Source: Pseudomonadota bacterium (lineage in GTDB: Bacteria > Pseudomonadota > Alphaproteobacteria > Rhizobiales > Hyphomicrobiaceae). Taken from it: 64,000 bases of DNA. The position numbers were made by a program, and so were the translations under genes. The notes under the pieces are model-generated. The model ran no database searches and had not been told where the DNA came from. It saw only the letters and a list, made by a program, of their open reading frames with translations. The stretch spans positions 1-64,000 of the forward strand of contig JAFAFW010000056.1 in NCBI GenBank assembly GCA_023423275.1, read 5' to 3'. The stretch's first letter is position 1; the number at the start of each line of letters is the position of its first letter. Below, piece after piece: positions 38,441-47,279 of this stretch.

Positions 38441-39640
38441 TCAGGCCTTCAGGCGCGCCCAGGATTGCAAACGCCGCGCAGCCTCAGCCATATCGTTGGC
38501 TGTGCCGGCGTAACAGAGGCGTATGTAGTTCCGCCCTCGCTCTTCGTCGAAATCGGCGCCCGGCGTCGCGGCGATGCCGGTTTCGTCCAGCATGTCACGG
38601 ACGAACGTCAGACTGTCGTCGGTGAACTTGCTGACATCGACATAGAGGTAGAAGGCGCCGTCCGGCGGCGCGATACGGTCCAATCCGGCCTTCGGCAGCT
38701 CTTCGAGCAGAAAGGTACGATTGGCGGCATAGACCTGCTTATTGGCCTCAAGCTCGGCCATGCTCTCGAAGGCGCCGAGTGCCGCGACCTGGGCCACCGC
38801 CGGCGGCGAGATGTAGAAATGCTGCGCCAGCCGCTCCACCGTTCGCGCGAGACGATCGGGCACCACCATCCACCCGACGCGCCAGCCGGTCATCGAGAAG
38901 TATTTCGAGAAGCTGTTGATGACGACCACGTCGTCGGAGTAGCGCAACGCCGTCTCTGCCGGCCCATCGTAGGTCAGGCCGTGATAGATCTCATCGGAGA
39001 TGAACCAGATCCCGCGCCTGCGGCAGACGTCTATGATCCCCGCCAGGCGATCCGGTTCGATCAGCGTCCCTGTTGGATTGGACGGGCTGGCGATCAGGAG
39101 ACCGTTCAGCGACCGAGCTGATATGGCATCGTCGACCTGCGGGGCGGTCGGCATCCAGCGCGTTGCCTCGGTGGTTTCCAGTATGACGGGCTGCTGGCCG
39201 AGGGCCGATAAGATCTGGCGGTAACAAGGATAGCCCGGTGACGGCAGCCCAACGCGGTCTCCCGCATCGAACAGAGCCAGGAAGCTTAGAACGAAGGCCG
39301 CCGACGACCCGTTGGTGATGGCGATGCGATCGGGCGAAATCTCGAGACCATGCCAATCGCGATAAAGCTGCGCGATGCGCTGCCTCAGGGCCGGCATGCC
39401 GAGCGCCAGCGTATAGCCCAGAGTCTCGACCGACATCGCCCGGCTGACCGCTGCCAGCGCCCCGGCCGGGGCAGGCGTTCCTGGCTGTCCGACCTCCATG
39501 TGGATGATCTTCTCGCCTGCCGCTTCCTTGGCTGCCGCGGCCCGCATCACGTCCATGACGATGAAGGACGCGATGTCGCTGCGGTGCGATGCTGGTCTTG
39601 GCGGCATCACCGTCCGTCCCGTGTCAGCGGTGGGCTTCAT
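38441..39640 (-). CDS. Class I/II pyridoxal-phosphate aminotransferase
   Basis: A 399-residue fold-type I aminotransferase. AGGAG lies five bases before the chosen ATG (MKPTADTG). Motifs: HMEVGQPGTPAP near the N-terminus, ASPSNPTGT, FISDEIYHGLTY, and the PLP-lysine segment NSFSKYFSMTGWRVGW, followed by IRLCYAGT with the carboxylate-binding Arg. It looks like the aspartate/aromatic aminotransferase group; the amino-acid substrate cannot be fixed. Divergent from the M48 protease gene. Confidence 0.9.
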   Translation of the reverse strand: MKPTADTGRTVMPPRPASHRSDIASFIVMDVMRAAAAKEAAGEKIIHMEVGQPGTPAPAGALAAVSRAMSVETLGYTLALGMPALRQRIAQLYRDWHGLEISPDRIAITNGSSAAFVLSFLALFDAGDRVGLPSPGYPCYRQILSALGQQPVILETTEATRWMPTAPQVDDAISARSLNGLLIASPSNPTGTLIEPDRLAGIIDVCRRRGIWFISDEIYHGLTYDGPAETALRYSDDVVVINSFSKYFSMTGWRVGWMVVPDRLARTVERLAQHFYISPPAVAQVAALGAFESMAELEANKQVYAANRTFLLEELPKAGLDRIAPPDGAFYLYVDVSKFTDDSLTFVRDMLDETGIAATPGADFDEERGRNYIRLCYAGTANDMAEAARRLQSWARLKA

Positions 39641-39891
39641 ACATTCTCCTGTCATGCCGAAGTCGTTATTTTACGCTCCTGCTGCCGCCATGGTACCGCC
39701 TCATTGCCGCGTTGAAACCGTTTCAATGGCGTGAGGCGTACCGGCAACGGATCCGCGCGATTGTGGCCTTGCATGGCGTTGGCCGCTCGCGCACGCGCAT
39801 TTGACCGACGGTACGAGAGGTGTCTAGTTTTCGGTCGACGAGGCGCGCAGCGCATTATGGCGATACGACACGGCGGAGAATTTCCCAGGAA

Positions 39892-41262
39892 ATGCTGCAT
39901 CAGCAAGCGATTTGGCGGGCTCACCGGCTAGTTTGGGCCCTTGCTGTAACCACTTTGCTGGCCATCGCGCCATTGATCATCTCAGCGCGACCGGCTGCGG
40001 CTCAGGGCCTGCCGCTGATTCGCGATACCGAGATCGAGAACCTTCTCAACGACTACGCGCGCCCCATTTTCAAGGCGGCAGGGCTGGGCGAAGGCCGTGT
40101 TTCCGTGCGAATCGTTCGCAGCGAGGTCTTCAACGCTTTCGTGCTCGATGGGCGGAACGTCTTTATCCACACCGGAGCGCTCATGCAGGCCGACACGCCC
40201 AATCAGGTGATCGGCGTGATCGCGCACGAATCCGGCCATATCGCTGGCGGACACCTTGCCGCGCTGCGCGCGCGGATTGCCCGTGACCAGACCCGCGCGC
40301 TGCTGGTGCGGATGCTTGGCCTTGGCGTCGCCATCGCGACGGGTTCAGGCGCGGCTGCAATGGCTGGCGATGAGTTGATCATGCGTTCGCTGCTGGCCGA
40401 ACGACGCTCGCAGGAAGCTGCCGCCGACCAGGCGGGCTTGCGCTATCTCAACGCGACGCGGCAGTCCGGCCGCGGCATGCTGGAGACCTTCGAGCGCTTC
40501 GCACAGCAGGAATACATTTCCGACGCTCAGAAAGATGCGTTCGTGCGCAGCCACCCTGTCGCCACGGACCGTCTGGCGCAGTTGCGCAATCTCGTCGAGA
40601 AAAGTCCGAACTACGCAGCGGCCGATTCACCGCAGCTCCAACTCCGCCACGACATGATGCGCGCAAAGCTGGCCGGTTATCTGGAGCGGCCGCAGGTGGT
40701 GTTCAATCGCTATCCCCAATCCGATAACTCGATCCCGGCGCGCTATGCCCGCTCCATCGCGCGCTTCATGCAGGGCGGCCAGAACGCCCTACCGGCGGCT
40801 GTCGCCGACGTCGACGGCTTGATCCGCGAGCAGCCGGACAACCCCTACCTCCATGAATTGAAGGCCGATTTTTTCAGCCGCGCCGGTCAGGCCCAATCGG
40901 CGATCCCGCCGCTCCGGCAGGCCCTCCGCCTGTCGAACAACGCCAGCCTGATCCGCGTCCAGCTTGCATCGGCATTGCTGGCCACGAACAACAAGGGCGT
41001 CGTCGGTGAGGCGGCGGATCTGCTGCGCCGCTCAGTGGTCGACGATCAGAACCCGCGGGCCTTCCGCGCCCTGGGCGACGCCTACTACCGCCAGAACAGA
41101 CAAGCCGATGCTGATGCAGCCATTGCCCAAGCCTATTTTCTGGAAGGTGACGTCAAGCAAGCGCAGATTTTTGCCAAGCGTTCGCAGCGGGCGTTGAAAC
41201 AAGGTTCACCAGCTTGGATCAAAATGGACGACATCATCGCCTATAAGGTGGATGCTGATTAG
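39892..41262 (+). CDS. M48 family metalloprotease with TPR region (BepA/YfgC-like)
   Basis: Periplasmic zinc protease probably involved in outer-membrane protein quality control, like E. coli BepA. From MLHQQAIWRAH it has 456 residues: signal peptide (LVWALAVTTLLAIAPLIISA, cleavage near AAAQG), HExxH in VIAHESGHIAGGH, the third zinc ligand in RRSQEAAADQAG, and a C-terminal helical TPR-like half (SLIRVQLASALLATNN, FRALGDAYYRQNRQADADAA). A GTG at 39820 would add 24 residues of poor character. A DsbA-like thiol oxidoreductase follows 79 bases later. Confidence 0.9.
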   Translation: MLHQQAIWRAHRLVWALAVTTLLAIAPLIISARPAAAQGLPLIRDTEIENLLNDYARPIFKAAGLGEGRVSVRIVRSEVFNAFVLDGRNVFIHTGALMQADTPNQVIGVIAHESGHIAGGHLAALRARIARDQTRALLVRMLGLGVAIATGSGAAAMAGDELIMRSLLAERRSQEAAADQAGLRYLNATRQSGRGMLETFERFAQQEYISDAQKDAFVRSHPVATDRLAQLRNLVEKSPNYAAADSPQLQLRHDMMRAKLAGYLERPQVVFNRYPQSDNSIPARYARSIARFMQGGQNALPAAVADVDGLIREQPDNPYLHELKADFFSRAGQAQSAIPPLRQALRLSNNASLIRVQLASALLATNNKGVVGEAADLLRRSVVDDQNPRAFRALGDAYYRQNRQADADAAIAQAYFLEGDVKQAQIFAKRSQRALKQGSPAWIKMDDIIAYKVDAD

Positions 41263-41341
41263 TAAAATTCACCCACCACAATACCGATCGAGCCCGGTCA
41301 CACTGGCGCCGGCCAACCGATGAATTGAGACAAGCGGCCAG

Positions 41342-42196
41342 ATGGCCATCCACAGCAAAGGTATCATGCCCATGACACGCTCAAGGGTCCTCGCACTCAC
41401 GGATGCACTGACAACGAAAAAGGGCGCTGTCGCGGGCGTTGCCGCGCTGTTCGCGCTCGGTCTCGTCACGACAATGGGAAGCGGGCCAGCCGTTTCCACG
41501 GGCGCTGCCGGCAGCGGACAATTCAATGCTGACCAGACCAAAGCCATCGAAGAGATCGTCAGGGACTATCTCATCAAGAACCCGGAAATCCTGGTCGAGG
41601 TCAGCAAGGAATTGGAGAAAAAGCAGTCGCTCGCTCAGGCCGCCGAGCACGAGAAGCTGATCGTCCAGAACAAGGGCGCCATCTTCGCAGCACCCGGCGA
41701 CTTCGTGCTTGGCAATCCGCAGGGCGACATCACCGTCGTTGAATTCTTTGATTACAATTGCGGCTGGTGCAAGCGGGCCGTCGACGAGATGGTCAAGCTC
41801 TCCAAGGCCGACCCCAAGATCAAGATCGTGATGAAAGAGTTTCCGATTTTCGGCGAGAATTCGGTCATGGCCGCCAAAGCGGCGATGGCTTCAAAAAAGC
41901 AGGACAAGTATTGGGACTTCCACGTGGCGATGATGAAAGAGCGCCAGGTCACCAAGGACAATATCTTCAAGATCGCCGAAAAGGTCGGGCTTGATGTGGA
42001 AAAGCTCAAGGCCGATATGGCGGACCCCGCCTATGACGCCTCCATCAAGAGCACGACTGAGATCGCTCAAGCCCTTGGAATTGAGGGAACGCCCGGCTTT
42101 ATCGTCGACGCGAAGGTCAATGTGGGCTTCCTGCCGGCGGATGGGTTGCAGCAGCTTGTCTCAGAGGCTCGCAAATCCGGATGCCAAGTCTGCTGA
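41342..42196 (+). CDS. DsbA family thiol:disulfide oxidoreductase
   Basis: A 284-residue secreted or membrane-anchored DsbA-like protein. N-terminal hydrophobic segment (about 27-47, GAVAGVAALFALGLVTTMG), a helical spacer with a Lys/Glu-rich pre-domain (DYLIKNPEILVEVSKELEKK), then the thioredoxin fold with active site NCGWCK and the cis-Pro loop GTPGFIV. Two extra Cys at the very C-terminus (CQVC) are unusual and could form a second redox pair. It sits ahead of aroQ-accB-accC, an arrangement often seen in Hyphomicrobiales. Several ATGs are possible within the first 11 codons. Confidence 0.92.
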   Translation: MAIHSKGIMPMTRSRVLALTDALTTKKGAVAGVAALFALGLVTTMGSGPAVSTGAAGSGQFNADQTKAIEEIVRDYLIKNPEILVEVSKELEKKQSLAQAAEHEKLIVQNKGAIFAAPGDFVLGNPQGDITVVEFFDYNCGWCKRAVDEMVKLSKADPKIKIVMKEFPIFGENSVMAAKAAMASKKQDKYWDFHVAMMKERQVTKDNIFKIAEKVGLDVEKLKADMADPAYDASIKSTTEIAQALGIEGTPGFIVDAKVNVGFLPADGLQQLVSEARKSGCQVC

Positions 42197-42344
42197 GAGG
42201 CTGGTTGTATCTCAACAACATTCTTTGCCAACAACTTTCGCCGCCGCAGGAAAGCTGCTAAAGCCCGCTGTCTGATCTCGATTGCAGAAGCTTATCTGCG
42301 TCGGTGGCATTTCCGAAGTTGCTGGTACGTCACGTTAAAGAACC

Positions 42345-42803
42345 ATGCCGAAGCCTATCTACGTCCTGAACGGACCAAACTTGAACATGCTTGGTCTGCG
42401 TGAGCCGGCGATCTACGGCTCCGCCACCCTGGCGGATGTCGAACGGCGCGTTCACGAGCGGGCTGCGGCGCTTGGACTGACGGCCGATTGCCGACAATCC
42501 AACATCGAAGGCGAACTGGTCACCTGGATCCAGGAGGGCCGCGACAAGGCGAGCGGCGTGATTCTCAACGCCGGCGCCTACACGCACACGTCGCTGGCAC
42601 TGCTGGATGCCATCATGGCTTCGGAGCTGCCAGCCATCGAAGTGCACCTTTCCAACGTCTTCCGCCGCGAGAGTTTCCGCCACCACTCGTATATCTCGCT
42701 TGGCGCGCGAGGCGTGATTTGCGGGTTTGGCCCGAAGGTCTATGAACTGGCGCTGGAAGCGATGGCCGAGATTTTGGCCGAAGCGGCCGCACCCAAGGCC
42801 TGA
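42345..42803 (+). CDS. aroQ: 3-dehydroquinate dehydratase, type II
   Basis: Third step of the shikimate pathway. The 152-residue protein has all type II landmarks: NGPNLNMLGLREPAIYG with the catalytic Tyr, GVILNAGAYTHTSLALLDAI, and VHLSNVFRRESFRHHS with the catalytic His and Arg. The length is normal. It begins the aroQ-accB-accC run. Confidence 0.97.
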   Translation: MPKPIYVLNGPNLNMLGLREPAIYGSATLADVERRVHERAAALGLTADCRQSNIEGELVTWIQEGRDKASGVILNAGAYTHTSLALLDAIMASELPAIEVHLSNVFRRESFRHHSYISLGARGVICGFGPKVYELALEAMAEILAEAAAPKA

Positions 42804-42854
42804 GCAGGAACCAGAGCCGCGCACCAAAGCGATATTGAACCGCGACAGGATCAT

Positions 42855-43328
42855 ATGGGCAAAGAACAGAAAAACGGAGGCAGTCCTGAGCAGCAGATGA
42901 TCCGCGAGCTCGCGGCGCTGCTGCAGGAAACCGGCCTCAGCGAAATCGAGATTGAAAAATCGGGGCTGAAGGTCCGAGTTGCCCGCACACTGGCGATCAC
43001 CGCGCCAGTTTCCGCTCCTGCCGCTCCGGTGTCACTGTCGCCGTCCTCTGCTTCAAGCCAGTCTGAATCGTCCGGCAGCGATCCGGCCAGCCATCCCGGA
43101 TGCGTCAAATCCCCGATGGTCGGCACGGCCTATCGGGCTCCGGAGCCGGGCGCCGCACCGTTCGTGGAGATCGGCTCGCGCGTCTCGCAGGGCCAGACCC
43201 TGCTGATCATCGAAGCGATGAAAACGATGAATCACATCCCTGCCCACCGTTCGGGGACGGTGACGCAGCTTTTCGTCGAGAACGGCCAGCCGGTGGAATT
43301 CGGCGAGCCGCTCGTCATCATCGAATAG
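42855..43328 (+). CDS. accB: Biotin carboxyl carrier protein of acetyl-CoA carboxylase
   Basis: Carries biotin between the carboxylase and carboxyltransferase parts of ACC, for malonyl-CoA. Of 157 residues, about 1-40 form the N-terminal docking part, 50-75 a Pro/Ala/Ser linker, and the rest the biotinyl domain with the biotinylated Lys in IIEAMKTMNHI. Followed by accC after 73 bases. Confidence 0.96.
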   Translation: MGKEQKNGGSPEQQMIRELAALLQETGLSEIEIEKSGLKVRVARTLAITAPVSAPAAPVSLSPSSASSQSESSGSDPASHPGCVKSPMVGTAYRAPEPGAAPFVEIGSRVSQGQTLLIIEAMKTMNHIPAHRSGTVTQLFVENGQPVEFGEPLVIIE

Positions 43329-43401
43329 TCATTGCAGCAACAGGCAGCCGCTGCTCAGCCGCTGCCCCAACACCAACGCCGCGGAGCGACAGAGCCTGGA
43401 C

Positions 43402-44751
<1,350 letters not shown>

Positions 44752-44905
44752 GCGCCTGCTCTCTTTTGCGCACCGCCCTTGCCGAATACCGGCGTTCCGC
44801 CCCATATTGAGTGTCGGCTAAAGCCTTGATCGCGCGTCGCCTGACGAACGGTCGGGGCTGCGCCATTGCAAATCCCATGCTCTCGAGACCTCAGGCTTCC
44901 CCTTC

Positions 44906-45589
44906 ATGGCCTCTCGTGACAACCCGCTTCTGGAGATCACGCCGCAGGTCCTGTTGAAGGCCTATGCGTGCGGTATCTTTCCAATGGCGGAGAGCGCGGA
45001 TGACCCGCAGCTCTACTGGATCGAGCCGCAAGCGCGTGGAATTCTGCCGCTCGATCAGATCTCGGTGCCTAAGCGCCTGCGCCGCACGGTTCGGCAATCG
45101 CCCTATCAGGTGCGCATCGATACGGCCATCGAAGCTGTCATCGACGGCTGTGCCGCATCGCGTCCCGGCCGGCAGACGACCTGGATCAACGCGCGCATTC
45201 GCAACCTCTATTTGGAGCTGCATCGGCTGGGCTATTGCCACAGCGTCGAGGTTTGGGATGAGACGCGGCTGGTCGGGGGGCTGTACGGGGTTGCGCTCGG
45301 TGGTGCCTTTTTCGGGGAAAGCATGTTCTCCGAGGTTCGCGACGCATCCAAGATCGCACTGGTTCATCTGTGCGCGCGGCTTATTCACGGCGGCTTCGTG
45401 ATGCTCGACACCCAGTTCGTGACGGACCACTTGCGTCAATTCGGAACCATCGAGATCGACCGTGCGGATTTCCACCGGCTGCTCGAAGCCGCGCTTCAGG
45501 TCCAAGCTAATTTCTACCGTCTGCCGCGCGAAACGCCCACTGAAACGATACTGAACATCGTTCTCGACGCCGGGCGACCCGCCTCCTGA
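44906..45589 (+). CDS. aat: Leucyl/phenylalanyl-tRNA-protein transferase
   Basis: Adds Leu or Phe to proteins with N-terminal Arg or Lys, marking them for ClpAP (N-degron pathway). The 227 residues include AYACGIFPMAE, WIEPQARGILPLD, HSVEVWDETRLVGGLYGVAL and GGAFFGESMFSE, all family signatures. Located 154 bases after accC. Confidence 0.96.
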   Translation: MASRDNPLLEITPQVLLKAYACGIFPMAESADDPQLYWIEPQARGILPLDQISVPKRLRRTVRQSPYQVRIDTAIEAVIDGCAASRPGRQTTWINARIRNLYLELHRLGYCHSVEVWDETRLVGGLYGVALGGAFFGESMFSEVRDASKIALVHLCARLIHGGFVMLDTQFVTDHLRQFGTIEIDRADFHRLLEAALQVQANFYRLPRETPTETILNIVLDAGRPAS

Positions 45590-45604
45590 CCGCACAGGAT
45601 CCGT

Positions 45605-46105
45605 TCAGCGCCTGACCCGCCGCCGCACCGGCTCGGTATCATCGGATGAAGCGTCGGAAGGCCCGCTTCGGCCTTTTCCCTGAGCCACGCTCTTCACCGG
45701 CTCGGCACAATCGGTCAGCCAGACGTCGAAAACCGGATGCTCGACGGCGTGCAATCCCGGGCTCTCGGCGAACATCCAGCCGCTGAACAGGCGCTTTTCC
45801 TTGCCGTCGAGTTGCTCTTCCTCAACCTCGACAAACGTCGTCGTCTTTGGTGGCTCGGTCGGCGGGCGGGAATAGCACACCCGCGGCGTGACTTTGAGCG
45901 AGCCGAACTTGACGGTTTCGTTGAGCCGGACCTCAAGACGCGAAATCCGCGCCGTGACCTTGTCGAGTGCTGCGAAAACGGCAACCCTGTTCTCCATCCG
46001 CTCAGCGCGGGCAACGGATCCTGTGCCGGCCCACAGTCCAAGGCCCAGCACGACCCCGGCCGCGATTGCGAGGCTGGAGTGCGGATGGCGCATGGGGCGG
46101 ATCAT
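45605..46105 (-). CDS. DUF2155 domain-containing secreted protein
   Basis: A 166-residue protein with signal peptide (SSLAIAAGVVLGLGLWAGTG, cleavage near ARA-ERM). The DUF2155 core contains ALDKVTARISRLEVRLNETV, FGSLKVTPRVCYSRPP and VFDVWLTDC. Only alphaproteobacteria commonly have it, and its position next to NDUFA12 and aat is conserved, but its role is unknown. AAGGAATGAA lies just before the chosen ATG; the longer frame has no signal peptide. Confidence 0.9.
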   Translation of the reverse strand: MIRPMRHPHSSLAIAAGVVLGLGLWAGTGSVARAERMENRVAVFAALDKVTARISRLEVRLNETVKFGSLKVTPRVCYSRPPTEPPKTTTFVEVEEEQLDGKEKRLFSGWMFAESPGLHAVEHPVFDVWLTDCAEPVKSVAQGKGRSGPSDASSDDTEPVRRRVRR

Positions 46106-46193
46106 TTCATTCCTTGAGCGTCGGGTCTTTGCGTCATCACGAACTGAACAACGTGGAGCGCGACTCCGTGGCGACAGCATGACGGTTGCAGGC

Positions 46194-46592
46194 TTATTGC
46201 GGCCGCCAAGCCTTGTAATCCCCGGTTGCCTTTGGCCGATGTCCCTGGCCGATGATCGACCCGGCCGGACGGTAGGCGGCGGGCGTGCCGGTCATGTTCA
46301 TCCGATGCGGCTTCTGCCACGGACGCGGCTGATAGGAGTCACGCGTTGGCGGCGTATCGACGGTGTAATGCATCCAACCGTACCAGTCCGCCGGGATCTG
46401 AGAGGCCTCGGACAGCGATTTGTAGATCACCCATCGGCGCGGGACGCCGAGTGGTCCAACTCCCCTCTTCTGGGTGTAATAGCGGTTGCCGACCTCGTCC
46501 TCGCCGACGAACTGGCCGAAGCGCCACGTGAACAGCCGTGTTCCCCAGGTGTTGCCACCCCACCAGCTAAAAATCTCACTCAGAAAGCCCAT
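46194..46592 (-). CDS. NADH:ubiquinone oxidoreductase accessory subunit, NDUFA12 family
   Basis: Supernumerary complex I subunit (B17.2 homologue) of 132 residues, found in alphaproteobacteria and mitochondria. Family segments are FTWRFGQFVGEDEVGNRYY, RWVIYKSLSEASQIPADWYG, WMHYTVDTPP and the C-terminal GQGHRPKATGDYKAWRPQ. AAAGGCG precedes the ATG. It is upstream of DUF2155 on the same strand, separated by about 90 bases. Confidence 0.94.
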   Translation of the reverse strand: MGFLSEIFSWWGGNTWGTRLFTWRFGQFVGEDEVGNRYYTQKRGVGPLGVPRRWVIYKSLSEASQIPADWYGWMHYTVDTPPTRDSYQPRPWQKPHRMNMTGTPAAYRPAGSIIGQGHRPKATGDYKAWRPQ

Positions 46593-46870
46593 GTCGGCGC
46601 CTTTGCGTGCCTGTATCTCGTCAAAGCCGCATAACCCAGCCCCTGCGGCGTGTCCAGTCACAGCTCAAGCGAGGCTCATCCGCCACACCTGTTGTGTTTG
46701 GAATCGGCTTACCCTCTGTGGGTAAATGAAGCACGGCAAACTGTGGATCAAATTTTACCGGGGAAGACATTTTCCCCTCGACGCGCCACTTTGCCCTGGA
46801 ATTGTCGAGATCACGGGATCGGCAAACTCCACGTGCTCTTCACACTTCATCCCTCCTTCGTCCACAGCTT

Positions 46871-46916
46871 CACCACATCTAGTGGGAATTGCATCTACGC
46901 CCCACTAGATCGTGAC
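46871..46916 (+). promoter_or_regulatory. Tandem NrdR boxes upstream of nrdJ
   Basis: Two partial palindromes, CACCACATCTAGTG (46871-46884) and CACTAGATCGTGAC (46903-46916), each match one half of the CACTAGATCTAGTG-type NrdR box closely and the other half more weakly. Their starts are 32 bases apart, about three helical turns, which is the usual spacing of paired NrdR boxes. They also form a perfect 10-base inverted repeat with each other (ATCTAGTGGG / CCCACTAGAT). NrdR with dATP represses ribonucleotide reductase genes, so this fits the gene downstream. Confidence 0.75.
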
Positions 46917-46998
46917 GAATCGGACGAATCGTTCTAGTTTGTGTCATCGCTTCGGTGTTGAGTTTCCTGTCCGCGGAAGTGGCGGCCAGGGATTTCGG

Positions 46999-47035
46999 AG
47001 CCCGCTCTGGGGGGTTGAGGAGAGCGGGCTTTTTT
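46999..47035 (+). terminator. Terminator-like hairpin in the nrdJ leader
   Basis: AGCCCGCTCT pairs with AGAGCGGGCT around a 12-base loop and is followed by a run of six T. It is a good intrinsic terminator by shape but lies between the NrdR boxes and nrdJ, 245 bases before the ATG. It could end a short RNA of about 100 nucleotides, or act as an attenuator for nrdJ. Confidence 0.8.
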
Positions 47036-47279
47036 GTGGCGAACGCGCTGACTCCTGCCTTTTCGCAGGTGGAGTGGTGTCGTGCAGCGGATGCGTTCCC
47101 GCCCCACTTCAGTAGCGTACGCGTCATTCATCATCTGTGTCGAAAGCGTGGGTCGGGAACTGGCAGTTCCGATCGAGAGCAGGTGTGCGCCGGGGTCTGT
47201 GCGCGTGCCTTTCAGAGAACATCGATATGTGTGGCGCGGGTCCAGCAGAGCGCGCCGCTAAAGAACGCGGGGGCTACCA

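Larger units (their letters stand above)
46593..47279 (+). other. 687-bp gene-free control region between NDUFA12 and nrdJ
   Basis: No credible coding frame. It holds, in order, short inverted repeats (TTACCCTCTGTGGGTAA near 46710 and GGGGAAGACATTTTCCCC near 46762), two NrdR-type boxes (46871-46916), and a terminator-like hairpin (46999-47035). About 245 bases of leader follow before the nrdJ ATG. The B12-box of cobalamin riboswitches was not found. Confidence 0.6.

Noticed and set aside
42200..42344. Terminator between dsbA-like gene and aroQ
   Set aside because: Only a weak GAGA/TCTC pairing without a T-run; not supported.
46917..47279. Cobalamin riboswitch ahead of nrdJ
   Set aside because: A B12-dependent enzyme makes it plausible, but the B12-box sequence and its surrounding helices are not visible in the leader.
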